DNA of 64,000 nt, from NCBI RefSeq assembly GCF_932294415.1, contig NC_065539.1, positions 48,813,501 through 48,877,500 of the forward strand. The letters run 5' to 3'. How positions within the stretch are numbered: position 1 is the stretch's first letter; the number at the start of each line of letters is the position of its first letter. Made by a program: the position numbers and the translations under genes. A model generated the notes under the pieces. The model searched no databases, had not been told where the DNA came from, and saw only the letters and a list, made by a program, of their open reading frames with translations. Positions 24,426 through 36,347 of the stretch are shown here, piece by piece. The DNA comes from Quercus robur. Lineage: Eukaryota > Streptophyta > Magnoliopsida > Fagales > Fagaceae.

Positions 24426-26600
24426 ATTAGAAAACTTTCAATGGACATGAATAAAACTTTCCTTTATTAGATTTCAATTCCTTCCCCCCCCCCCCCCCCC
24501 TCCCTTTTCTTCTACTAGGTTTAAGAAAAGTTTAACTGTGCTTCAACCTCTAATAAGAAAATGACATATGTTCCTATCATGAATAGTGCACATAACTCAC
24601 TTTATTGATTAAGTTAAGTAAGTCATGTACATTACACATAACAGAGACACATATCATTTTTTTTATAGGAGGTTGAAACATATGGCTCCAACCATGTTTG
24701 AAACCAAACTTTGTCCTTAGGTTCATGGTATTGCTATTATGGACATATTTTTTTCTCTAATCTGGTTTGGAGAAAAGTTCATCCAAACCATTATGTGGCA
24801 ACTCAAGAAACTATCCACGTGTAATTGTGATTTGTTTATATGATTTAATACATGTATATAGTTTTATAAACAATCATATAACGAGTTTAAAGAGATTTAT
24901 CCAATTTATGTAACCACACATTCATATGAGTGTGGTTAAATATCAACAAGAAGGCCTTTCAATCCAGTACTTGATCGCCATAAATCATGGAAGAAACAGA
25001 ATCATTTTATCATTAAGTACTTTTTTTTTGGGGTACTCTAATATTAATAATTTTTCTAATATAGTCTTTATTTTATTTAAAAAGACAATGACAAAATTTA
25101 GCTACCAAATTGATTGAACTTAAGGTTACAACCTTACTCAATATCATTAAAATTATTACATATTTCGAAAATATAAATGTTGAATTGCATGTTCTTTATG
25201 CTCTTAATATACATGTCAAATTTTTTACTAATCAGATATTATTTACTATATAATCTATAAGATTATATTTTATACATAATTTTAAATTATAAAAACTTGC
25301 AATTTAAAAATTTTATTGATGAAATTGCTATTGATCTTTAATTTTGTAGAAATTTTACAAGCATAGAAAATAGAAGAAAAAAAATGTAATCCAATAGTAG
25401 ATTTGTCAAAATTCACATCTAATAAAAAGATATTAAGTAAGGTTGTAAACTTGTAATTTTATATTACAACCAATTTTGTAGCTAAATTTTGTTCAAAAGA
25501 CAATACTTCCCATTTCTTTTTTCTATAATTTTATGCCTTTATTTGGATTTAAATTAAGTAAAGAAATTTTGAAAGCTTTAGTAGCTTTTATTTGAAAAGC
25601 AATGCATCTATTAATGTTACCTTAAAATATGATTTGGTATACAGAACAGAACCAACAAAAAGAGCATTAGTTTGGTTTGAGATTCAAATGTTTAGCCTTG
25701 TATTTCTTTTATTTTCTTTTTTCTAGGGATCGAACCTAGATGTTCCCATTGGAGACACCAAGAAGCGTCATCCAAATCCAATCACAGGTATTACCAATTC
25801 ATTGCAGCAAGCACGGTGCCCTCCTTCCTTCTAGCCTACGCATTTAGTAATTGACCCATATATTGCCAAACTTTTATAACAAGGATACGAGAGGACGCCC
25901 ATAGCAGTTAGGACCTGTTTGGATTGAGGGAAAAAGGAAAAACAGTGAAAGAGAGTAAAGTAAAATAAAGTATAATAAGCTAAAAATATGATAATTTTAA
26001 ACCAATTTTACTCTATCCTACCTACTCTCCTACTTCTCCCTCCATGACCGTTAGTCTCTCTTTTCTTTCTTTGCCTCTGATATGACGGGAATCTGAATCC
26101 CAGTGTGGTCCAAAATTAAAAACTGCTGCTTTTATGGCCGCACTATTTCATAGCAAAGCGATAGTGCAAATACGACAGAATCTGTCAGTAGCCAAATCAA
26201 TAATTAGTAAATAACAAATGACCACACGTCACTCGGATCGCTTCATGTTCAACCCCTTTCCCTACGAACAAAATGTACTTGGAAATGGAACAAATCCCGT
26301 TCATTCATCCCTCCAAGAACATGAAATATAGGTAAAATTTCAGCACTCTCTATCTCTGTCTCACAACACAAATATTCTCTCATGCATCTAAAATTTTAAG
26401 CTTGTGAGATTGACATGGAAACAATGTGGCATCCCTTCCACTTGGCAAGAGAATGGTCCCATATAATATCAAATTATATTTCCACTACTAACCAAAAAAG
26501 AATACAAAGTTTCTGTAAAACCACCTTAACAAGACATTAGGATCCACCAAAAAAACCCTACCACCAAAGCTGCTCCGTGAGGGAAGTGTAAGTTAACTTT
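24426..26600. other. Gene-free AT-rich intergenic region, including the prolyl 4-hydroxylase 3' flank
   Basis: No reading frame with protein character. Transposon-like fragments near 24660 and 25910 could not be delimited. The segment before 26600 should hold the 3' untranslated region of the minus-strand hydroxylase. Confidence 0.5.
24484..24500. repeat. Poly-C run
   Basis: About 17 consecutive C bases in AT-rich sequence; such runs are often of uncertain length in assemblies. Confidence 0.9.
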
Positions 26601-29600
26601 CTAACACACCTTACAACTCCTCCTACAGTAGCCAGGAAGCTCTGGAGATCCAACCATATACTCCGGGTTCTTCGTGCACTCTCCAAGTGCAGCCCATCTG
26701 TCACAGCTATCATTCAGATCAGTGCAGTTTCCACTAGCTGGGTTCAAGATCTTGTCAAACGAGTCCACATGAATCCACTTTGTTGCTGACCATTTCTCAC
26801 CTTCAATCACAGGGCAACCTGCGTGGAGACTGTTTGTGTCTGGAATGGCAGTTGGGTGGAGACTGAAGAAAAGAAGTGCATCCCCTCTTCGTGGTTTCAC
26901 TAAGGATTTCCAATGCGAGGTTGGAAGATAACAGAAACCATGTCAACTTATTGAAAAGGCAACAATGTGAATGCACAACAGCAATAATAAGTTGACCAGT
27001 GGCTCACCTGCTATTCCTTTTTTTGCACATTCAGAGAGATCACCATTTGTTTCAGAAGCTTTACGCCGTGGGGGTTCCTGTTGGCAGATTGGCATACATA
27101 AATTTAAATAACCAAAATAATATAAAGAAAATAATCAGGTCAGCAAATGTTCCAACATGCTCATAGAAGGAGAAAAGTTCCAACCTCCGCCACCCTCCAA
27201 CAACAAAAGAGAAACCAACAAAAAAGGAAAAGAAAATCCAAATTTTCTGTATTAAATATCAAAATTGAAGAGGAGCATTGCATCATCCCCACCATACAGG
27301 TTAAGTGCATGTATGATGGTTGTGTCCCTCTTTTATCTTTTAAGAGTTCAATGAATATCTGCTTCTCTTTTTCTTTTTTTTTTTCTTTTTTCTGGAAAAG
27401 TTTTGCCAAGAATGTCAAAGAAGGTTGACTGCAATTATGAATATAAAAAATTTCTAATGAAAATGAACAGAGTCAACACTTGAACTGACCTCTGCTTCAG
27501 GGAACACTGTTTCGCCACCTTTGGCCACATCAGTAAGATACATGAGTACTGTTGCAATTCGGTGTCCACCCCGGGCTATATTAACCTTGTCGGCAAAGTA
27601 ATCATAGTGTGGGTCATATTTCTGCCCAGGCTCATATCTTAACACTTGTATGTCCTCCCCATTTTCTGAAATTCAAGGAACACAAATCATATCTAGTTCA
27701 TGTTCCAGTATCAAGACGAAGAAATCAAGCTGTATCATTTCACATATTACAAGATGGACATTGATAATACACTTTCCTAATGATATCTACAATGTAACAC
27801 ACATTTGACCATACATAAAAATGGTGTTTTCCACATTTTTTTTGGGTAAGTTATACATGCACCCAGTGGGTCATGAATCCACTGCCTCACCCTCCATCCA
27901 ATTAAAATGGGAGGAAGAAATGCTAGTTGAGCATAGCTCATTGGCAAAATTCTTTCCGTTTGATTATATCATATTCTGAATTATAAAAAAAGTTTATTGA
28001 CCTGTGTAGATGGGATTCAGAAGGCCTTGATAGCATGGCCAGAATTGCGGATTTAGCAATATTAAGAGAGTGAGGAGCCACAAAACCTTTTGTGGCAGAC
28101 CCTACATGTAACTCCCCCCCTCCCTCTTTTAACCGGTAAGTTACACACACAGAATGAGTCTTGAAACCACATCTTTACCCTTTATTTATTCTTTATGAAG
28201 GGAGGAAATGCCACTTGAGATAAGCCTCATTTCCACAAACCATTAACTCTAAATCCTAATCAGTTCTGAATTCTAAACAGTCTTGCATCATCTGTATATG
28301 GAAAGTTCACTAATGAAGCTATGTGACATATGACAGATTGCTCAGCTATCATACCTGATGCAAGAATTAAGCTTACCACCATAAATTTTGTACCTTCTTT
28401 TTTTGTTAAGACTTAAGATGAATTTTCTACCTTAAGGTTATCGTCAACGTTGAAACTGTTGTTGGTTGTTGGGGCTTAGAGAAATAGGAAATAGGGAATA
28501 GAAAAAAAGGTTTTACCGGTTCATTTCAATGGTTTCAAGTATGGTTTACTGCAGGAAGTTAACCAAAGTTTTATAGAGCAATCACAATGAGCAAAGAAGG
28601 TATCACACCCTTGAGAGCAGCTTAAAAGTCACTTTAAATTCTCTCCATTGATGCCATAAAATTCTATAGATTACAATGCTCTTTTTAAGGGCAGCCGTGA
28701 CATCCTTTTAAGAATGGGAATCAAATATAAATGGGAATTCAGAATGTATGACTAGTAAACTAACATGGAAGCTCCTTAACAAGTGAAACCAAACATAGAA
28801 AGCTAGGAAATAATCCTACTGAGAATATTTATCCATGGAAAAAAAAACCAACAGAGAATTATACACGTGGGCCACATCTAAATCCCTTCCAGAAAATATG
28901 GAAATTGCCTGATTATGATTGGCTCAATAAAAAATATGAAGAAAGGAATAAATAAAAAGTAAAAAAGAACTGATGGGCGAAGCAGCATAGGAGCATGAAG
29001 ATTATCTTCACTTATAGAACATCTCTCCTTGTGACACACTTTTGTTATTTTAGGGGTAGACAAAAGCATATATCCAATCAGTAAATCAACTTATTTCTTT
29101 TCTTAATAGAATCACAATTATCTTTCATTCAACAAACAAACTTGAAGTGATTATACAAAAATATCTAGATAATGATTGCATTAATAGCCCCCACCATAAA
29201 AGAAGGAGTGCATACACAAAGGGCATACCTTTTGGAAGAAATGTCCATGTAGCTAACTTGTCCTCTATACCAGAAACAATAGGATCCTACAAAAGAATGA
29301 TAAGAGTGAAAAACTTGTACCTGTTATAGACAGCAAAATATGAGGTAATTGAAATGGAAAAGTAAGCAATCAAGTATGAGCTTTAAACACAAGGGAAAAG
29401 AACTAAAGAAAGCATAATCAAGTAGACCCACAACCAAACACTAAATCAATAGAAAGGATTAAGACTGTATTTCACCCAAATGAGTACTTTAGGTTCTTTG
29501 GTGTAAAAGAACTCACAAAAGGAACACATAATTTTGATCATTATCAACTAAAGCAAAATTATCAAAGTTTTTTGGGGTTATGTATTCCTATTTTAGAACC

Positions 29601-30805
29601 AAAATGTTAAGAGAAGTTTGAAATGCCGACAATTATAATGCAATAATAACTCCTTCTAAGCAAATAAAATTAACAAAGTAGAAAGACACTAACTTTTACT
29701 TCATAAAAGAAACCTACAACATGACTAAACATGCCAAACAAGGAAGATAGCATATATGTTACTCATCTAGGAAATATTTAGAGAGAACTCAGAATTTAAA
29801 TGACTCGAATAAAGTATCAAAGGACAAAGAGTAATCCTAGAGATATTACAAATTTTACTACATAAGTCTTACAAATTGATGACATGTCACTAATCACTAT
29901 GCTATGGTGTTGAAGTGGCACCAATATCATTCATTGTCACATTAGTATGTAAACTTTTGTAGTAAAATTGGTAGTAGCTTAATATATGCAAAGATTTACA
30001 CTTTATTAAGTATGTGGATTTGAAATAAGGGCCCAGTTAACGGGTGGCCTCAGAACATTTGTTAAGTCCATTTAGAAAAGTTTTGATACCAATTTTTCTA
30101 AAAATATTTCCTAAACCAATGACCTTAGGTCATCCATTAACTTTTCCCTTGAAATAATTAGGTATAAAATGTTATCATACTAAAATTAAAATCCATCTTA
30201 TCTTTATTAAATTCATATCAAGCAATTTATAAATAGCAATCATTCTTCAATCCCCTTGATTTTGAAATCCTCAAATCCAAATGCAAGCAAAGTAGAAAAA
30301 CACAAATGAATTTAAAAACAATAAAAAATTTCACAAAAGAATTAAACCTTGCCCTTATTGATGAACATTCCGGAGCTGGTACGAACTTCGCTTAGCTTGC
30401 TTTTACCGGACTCGTTATCCGCCACCGCAGATCTCTTCAGCTCCGATTTCGCCTGAATCACAATTACCCAATCAACGAATTCTAATTAGTAATCGAATCA
30501 AAATTCCTAATTGAAATAAAAAATCTCAAATCACACTCACAAGAGAGATCAAATGGTCGCATTCTAAGTCCGTAAGCAAACCTTCGTACACAAACGCTCT
30601 GCAAATAAAAATTGAAGTAAATATTGAATCTTAGAGAATTGAGCTATTTTGAGAGAGAGAGAGAGATTGACCTTGGCTTCCATGAAACTTGTTTAGCTTT
30701 AGCGGGATTGATGATGGAGCTAGCAGAAGCAGCATAGGAGGACGAAGATTCACGGAGGATCGAAGAAATCGAGACCAAAAACAGGAATAGATGAGACCAA
30801 ACCAT
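26601..30805 (-). CDS. P4H: Prolyl 4-hydroxylase with C-terminal ShKT domain, 299 aa
   Basis: Plant P4Hs are ER/Golgi type II membrane 2-oxoglutarate/Fe(II) dioxygenases that hydroxylate prolines of extensins and arabinogalactan proteins. Seven exons in coding order: 30805-30672, 30598-30541, 30452-30348, 29286-29229, 27665-27490, 27077-27008, 26899-26601. They join cleanly to 299 residues. An N-terminal hydrophobic anchor follows the ATG (MVWSHLFLFLVSIS). The iron ligands are His138 and Asp140 in YDPHYDYF and His226 in SLHAGCPVIEGEKW; Lys236 is the 2-oxoglutarate lysine. AFVYEGLLTDLECDHLI is the usual domain start. The last ~40 residues hold six cysteines (259, 266, 275, 292, 296, 299) spaced as a ShKT domain, which marks one plant P4H subgroup. 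GA repeats lie in the 5' leader near 30830. All catalytic residues are present, so activity is expected. Confidence 0.95.
27836..27958 (-). mobile_element. tRNA-derived SINE (family 2) in a P4H intron
   Basis: On the minus strand it reads TGAGCTATGCTCAACTAGC (box A-like), GTGGATTCATGACCC (box B-like), GTGCATGTATAACTTACC, then an A-run. The same layout is seen at 28118-28246, 43350-43445 and 45693-45812. Edges are approximate. Confidence 0.65.
28118..28246 (-). mobile_element. SINE (family 2) in the same P4H intron
   Basis: Minus-strand landmarks: ATGAGGCTTATCTCAAGTGGC (box A-like region), GTGGTTTCAAGACTC (box B-like), GTGTGTAACTTACC at the 3' end. More diverged than its neighbour; edges are approximate. 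Confidence 0.55.
30029..30148. mobile_element. Mutator-type MITE in a P4H intron
   Basis: 120 bp with inverted ends around AGTTAACGGGTGGCC and a 9-bp duplication TTGAAATAA (30020-30028, 30149-30157). Same family as 2331-2517 and about 41447-41623. Confidence 0.78.
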
Positions 30806-31698
30806 TGATTGGAATGCTTGGTCGTTGGAGAGAGAGAGAGAGAGATAGAGATTTCCGGGAAAATGTCAAATTTTCTGAGAAAAATTAAATAGTGTTTGTT
30901 ACTTTGGTTTTGGATTTGGTTAACTCTGTGTGTATCTGTCTGAAGTTCTGACTCGCCTAAGTGTCAGTGCCACGAGGATTTGTCTACAGTTTCACGCTGT
31001 CGTGTCGACCTCCTACATTACAATTTTTTTTTAATAAATACTATACAATTTCATTGTATCGCGTCTCCTTTTAATCATTAAGTCAAAAACATCAATCGAT
31101 TTATGATCTATGCAAAATTTGAACTCTAAACCTTCTATTTTAGCACAAGAGACTTTAATAATTGAATTAATTAAGGGGGTTAAAAATTAAAAATTATTAT
31201 TTAAAAACATGTGTGAAAATACGTGTGGATGAAAAAATTTGTAGAAATATTATTTAAAAACTAAAAATATGTATTTGAGTGGGTGTACCAAATAGAAACT
31301 AAAAAAATTAAAACTCACTATTCAAGACTTTGCTAATTAAACTAACTAAAACCCAAGTTTCAAACCTATATTTTAGCCAACAATGACGCAACAAATAATA
31401 AGATTAATGATAAAATAAATTTCACAACATTTTTCAAAAATACTAAGATTGTAGGTTTTGATCCTTATATAGAAAAGCAATTTCAGTAATTGTATTAGAA
31501 AAAAATAAAGTTGTAGAATTTATTGTTTTAGATAAATTCTATATAATCATTATTAAATTTAAAAGCCCTTTTTGTTTTCATAATTCAATATAGGAGGAAT
31601 AAGAGATTTGAGTTGGAGATGTCCTCCACGTTAAAAAATAAAAACCACAAAAATAGTCAATTAAGCTGTTAAACCAGTGGCATTTAAAAATTTTTATA
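30806..31698. other. P4H promoter region and AT-rich spacer
   Basis: GA-repeat leader at 30826-30845 directly upstream of the hydroxylase ATG. Further upstream is AT-rich sequence with a possible decayed MITE at about 31,170-31,300. No gene seen. Confidence 0.5.
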
Positions 31699-31707
31699 TA
31701 AACTTTT

Positions 31708-31978
31708 GGCCAAAATGGTCAACTACCACTATTTGGCAAACTTGAGTTTCACAAACTTGAGTTTCATGGATAATAGCTACCATTTTTTATGTAACTCAAA
31801 TTTCATAAAAAATGGCACAGCAAACTTAAAGGCTATTTTTTCAAAGAACTCGAGTTTCTTAAACTCGAGTTACATAGCAAACTCAAGTTTTAAAAAGATA
31901 GTAAATGACTAAATATTTTGCAAACAATAGTATATTGCTAAATACTTTACTAAATAGTGGTATATGTCTATTTTGGCC
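31708..31978. mobile_element. Mutator-type MITE rich in ACTCGAGT palindromes
   Basis: Inverted ends GGCCAAAATGG...CTATTTTGGCC extend imperfectly over ~30 bp, and a perfect 9-bp duplication TAAACTTTT flanks it (31699-31707, 31979-31987). The interior is built from repeated AACTTGAGTTTC / AAACTCGAGTT segments in both orientations. It is 271 bp with no transposase. Confidence 0.82.
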
Positions 31979-32159
31979 TAAACTTTTGAATGGCTGTATT
32001 TGAACTTCTAAAGTTTTAATTAAAATAAAATTGTTAAGAGTTCACTTTTAAATTTTTTTTCATTTAATGTATTTTTACCTCTAAGATTTGAATTAAATAA
32101 ATTTTTTATATTAATAATATAAAAAATATATAAAGCGTCTAATATAATAATTTAAATTT

Positions 32160-32316
32160 TTTTTGAGAAAGTTTCAACCTATAGCGTCTACTCCTGATAA
32201 TAGTTCTTTATCATCAGACCAAGACACCATTCAATTTTTGATGTAGGTAGGAATTGAATCCCAAATCTCTTATACAACCATCAAAGAATTTACCGGTTGA
32301 ACTAACTGGATCCCAC
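32160..32316 (-). mobile_element. SINE (family 1), copy in duplicated unit 1
   Basis: Same landmarks as 10027-10190: box A-like TTAGTTCAACCGGT, box B-like GGATTCAATTCC and a terminal A-run. An imperfect flanking repeat resembles ATAATTTAAATTTTT. Confidence 0.8.
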
Positions 32317-32641
32317 AATAATTAAATTTTTATGAATTAAAAAATAAAAGGATCACAGTCATTGTATGGATCTATCACTGTTTACGAAATAATTAAGGAT
32401 CTACAACTTTTTTAAAATTTGAGTTTGTGAAACTCGAGTTTGCCTTGTAACTTGAGTTTCACAAACTCAAGTTTCATGGAAAATAGTCACCATTTTCTTA
32501 TGTAACTCGAATTCTATAAAAAATAGCACGGCAAACTTGAAGGATATTTTTTCAAAGAACTCAAGTTCCTGAAACTCGAGTTACACGGCAAACTCGAGTT
32601 TCAAAAAGATAGTAAATTGCTAAATATTTTACAAACAATAG

Positions 32642-33316
32642 TGTAAGGACTCAATTTGTAACGACTCCAAAATGATATTGGATTCGTACGTTAAGGGTCC
32701 AAACAATATTATTTGTAGAGCGTGGGTTTGAAAGGTTAGGCCTTGGTCACCGAACGGTGGTTAGTCGTGGTGTTCATACAGAACTAAACCATGTTCGCTT
32801 GAGAAGTCTATCTCCTCGATACGGTCTGGGGGGCTCTGGTTCTTGACCTTTTTTCCCAGCCCCTTTTCTAGATTGCTTACTTCCCCTTTTATATTAACCT
32901 GCACCCCTCATCCAGCGTCCACGTGTAGGTTCGACTTTCCAGGACTGATACTTGTCCCATCAGCCCATACTCAAAGTTGTTGGGGGTGGTTATAAAAACT
33001 GAAAAGTATTGCTCTGTCTGACTCAGAGTATTTAATAGCAGTAATGGCAGCTTTTCCTTTGTCATTTGTCACCATATTATCCAGGGGTTTCTTTTTTATC
33101 AACGCGGATGTGTTCGGTCCTTCCCAAAACTGTTCCTATGCCGTTCTTGCCCTTTCTTTTAGGAGGGTTTTAGGGATGCCGAGGACAGAGTCATCCTCGG
33201 CTATGTCTCAAAGCTACTTGGACTTTTATTGTATGTCCTCGGCTAGATCCCACCTCGGCTCGGGCCTTGGGCCCTAAGGTAAACTGGGTCAGGGTCACAA
33301 TTTCTATGGCCCCACA
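32642..33316 (-). mobile_element. Solo LTR, minus orientation
   Basis: 675 bp, plus-strand ends TGTAAGGACTC and GGCCCCACA, with the perfect 5-bp duplication AATAG (32637-32641, 33317-33321). It is related to the 11164/14562 LTRs (shared AACGA-CTC, CGTAC, CCTCGGC blocks) and, in its terminal CTCAATTTGT, to the solo LTR at 16285. It sits in copy 2 of the tandem duplication; copy 1 is the empty site. Confidence 0.92.
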
Positions 33317-33551
33317 AATAGTAAATTGCTAAATATTTTACTAAATAGTGGTATATGTCTATTTTGGCCTAAACTTTTGGATGGCTATATTTGAACTTCT
33401 AAAGTTTTAATTAAAAAAAAAATTGCTAAGAGTTCACTTTTACATTTTTTTTTTCATTTAATGTATTTTTACCTCTAAGATTTGAATTAAAATAAAATTT
33501 TTATATTAATAATAAAAAATATATAAAGCATCTAATATAATAATTAAAAAA

Positions 33552-33709
33552 AAAATTGAGAGAGTTTCAACCTATGACGTGCACTCTTGATGATAGTTCT
33601 TTATCATTAGACTAAGACACCAATCAGTTTTTTGTGTAGGCAGGGATTAAATCTCAGATCTCTTATACAACCATCAAAGATTTTATCAGTTGAGCTAACT
33701 GGAATCCAC
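33552..33709 (-). mobile_element. SINE (family 1), copy in duplicated unit 2
   Basis: Homologous to 32160-32316 and duplicated together with its flanks, so it is not an independent insertion. Confidence 0.8.
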
Positions 33710-33744
33710 AATAATTAAATTTTTATAAATTAAACAGTGAAAGG

Positions 33745-34597
33745 TGACAGTTTTTAGACCCCTTAAACAATTTATTAAACCTAGATAATTAGTAAAGTTA
33801 TTACTTAGTCCAATTAAACAAGTCTAGGTTATCACAATATAAAAAATCAAATCATACAAAGCAGCGGAAAATAAATAACACAAGATATGATCACCTAGGA
33901 TACCAAACCGATAAAAACCTGGGGAGGATTTAACCTAGCTATCCTCAAGGTAAACTTGAATCCACTATCTTGAAAGAATCGATGTTCATACAATAAGACT
34001 TACAAGCCCCCACGCTTGACTTCTTATTACTACCAACCAGTAGAACTTACTGACACGACCACGTACAAGCTCCGAATCCACGGACTCCTTCTTTCTTTGG
34101 ATTCCCACCAGTTACAAGCACACCCGCTTGTGTATTCTTTAAGCTTCAATGGCAGCAACTGAATTGATCATCAAGGTGTAGAAAATATCTTCTCATTGAA
34201 AACCCTAAGTTTGTGTAAAGAAAAACTCCTCTAGATCTCACAAGAGATTTATCCAAACCGCAAATATGAGCCACACTAAAACATGGTTAGGGTTTGCCTT
34301 TTATACTTAGGACAAATAAGAAATCCTAAAAACATTTTAAAACAAATAGGGCTGAGTTGGACAAATCTGCAGAAAAGCAATTTGCCCGAGCTTCAATCGG
34401 TCGAGCCTAAGCTTCGATCGATCGAGCCAGGCCGAAAGCCACAGTGCTTCCTGCTTTAAACTCGATTCCAACTTTACATTGACACACAATTTTGAGCTAG
34501 CTTTAAACACTTCTAAACACATTATTTTGATCATGGTTTACCAACAATACAAATTAGAGTTCTAAATACATAAAATCCTAAATTTTAGAACCTAACA
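33745..34597 (-). mobile_element. Solo LTR of a second family, minus orientation
   Basis: Read on the minus strand it begins TGTTAGGTTCTAAAATTTAGG and ends CTGTCA, 853 bp. A 5-bp duplication AAAGG flanks it (33740-33744, 34598-34602). The paralogous unit at about 32345-32360 reads straight through (AAAATAAAAGGATCACAG), proving insertion. It is unrelated by eye to the TGTGGGG-type LTRs. Confidence 0.9.
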
Positions 34598-36347
34598 AAA
34601 GGATCATAGTCATTGTTTTAAACTATAATTTTCTTTATACATATATTTATAATAAAAGTAATTGTGGCGGCGACCTTAAATGTTTGGAGTCGGCCACTTT
34701 TAATTTGAAAGCACTATTTGATTGAAATGCGTTGCGAAATCTTTATTAAGGCCTATGTGAAGACAGCTTCAAAAGTGTATAGTTTTGTATTCTTTAAAAA
34801 ATAATAATAATAATTACAATATGTTGCTAACCCCTTTCCCTCCTAGATCTTCAAGCATTTTGTGCATGGGGAAGTGTCAATTCAGTTACAAGGCCTTTGA
34901 CGTGTATAGTTTTGTATTCAAAATTATCTGTTTAAGCCCATCTTATGTAGCTAGCAAGTGAGAAAGTCTAATTTTGGAGGCCAATTTACGAGGGGGGTAA
35001 GTATTAGACACCCATCTTACACAGTGAACTCCTCTTTTAAAGCCATTACAATTTCCCTTATCCAAAACACTACCTCTCATCAAGACATTTGAGAAAGGTT
35101 TTAACAATGAACATTTGATCTAAATTTGGACGCCAAGTTATGAGGTGAGAATATATTAGACACTCATCTTACTTGGTGAATCCGTCTTTTAAACTATGGT
35201 AGTTATTATCATGTCACATCATCCAACTAATTAATATGTCATATAGAAAAACATTAAAAAAAAAAAAAAAATGTCATTCTTAAGAAAATCCAGATCAAAC
35301 ATCTAGAGTTTCTAAGAAATACATTAAAACATGTGAGCGTGATTGCATGAACATCATGTGATTAACTAAAGAAAAAATTAACAAGCATAGTATTTGTAGA
35401 AACAAATGATCTAGCATGTGAGTATCACAAGAATATCATGAAATCATGTAATTTATTTCAAGAACATCAAGTGATTTTTATTCCTTAGAAATCACCATGC
35501 TTTTTGTGTATAATGTAAGGAGAACAATCAGACAATCCAAAACAAGGATATTGATCAATTAAGAAACTTAAGTTCTTGATCAAGAACCCCAATCTGAATC
35601 CAACTCCAAAAATGCCCATGCTTTTATGTAAAACCCACTCGTTGTATTTTTAGACTAATAGGGCGTTTATGACGGACTTGGATTGAAAGAAGGAAATGGT
35701 TTCTGAAGTGGTAGGTACTAGGTACTTAATTACCACATTAAAAATCTAGGCAAAGTTGCAATTTATGTGGTCACCTTTTAAAAGTATGCATGAATAACAC
35801 TGTAAAGAGTCATAAAGTTGCCAAAATGTCAACATTATCAATGTATCCAAAGAAAAAAAAAAAGCAAGTCATATGTTCATTACTAGTTTATTATAGATAT
35901 CTCAATTGGGGAAAAAAAAATGAGGTAAGGCTGGCAACACGAGGACAAGAACAATGAGTTTCATTATCTCAGTTGTTAATTAAATAGGTTTAAACTTATT
36001 TAATCAAGCTTACATTTTTTAAAAAAAAATTAAATAAGTTTAAGCAACTTTGACATAAGGGATATAGCAAACCACCATTCATGAGAATATTAGCAGAAAG
36101 TACTATTTATCATTCAAAACATCTTTCCTAGAAAAACAGTGGCTCTCAAAATGCAACCTAAGCTTGTAAACTTCACAGTTTTTAATCCACATTTCTATTA
36201 TACTCATGATACATGATACATCATATATTCAAGTCATAGAAGCAATACATTTAGCATTTAGGCCTTTCTGATGATGTTCCTTCTTTCTTCCAAACTGTTT
36301 TAGTCCCTCTATGTTGGGTTGTAGAAACAAAATCAAGTCCTAGAAAC
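34598..36347. other. AT-rich intergenic region
   Basis: Contains two diverged copies of a ~160-bp segment with ATTAGACAC(C/T)CATCTTAC (near 35010 and 35160). The part before 36347 should be the 3' flank of the minus-strand kinase. No gene is visible. Confidence 0.5.

Larger units (their letters stand above)
31735..33744. repeat. ~0.7 kb tandem segmental duplication, copy 2 split by a solo LTR
   Basis: Copy 1 (about 31735-32400) and copy 2 (about 32420-32641 continuing 33317-33744, then past the next LTR at 34598) share the CTCGAG-rich element, the segment around GGTATATGTCTATTTTGGCC, a SINE, and GGATCA(C/T)AGTCATTG. Each copy serves as the other's empty-site control. Confidence 0.85.

Noticed and set aside
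31706-31912. 68-codon frame rich in Asn and Ser
   Set aside because: Made of the repeated ACTCGAGT/CTTGAGTT segments of a MITE.
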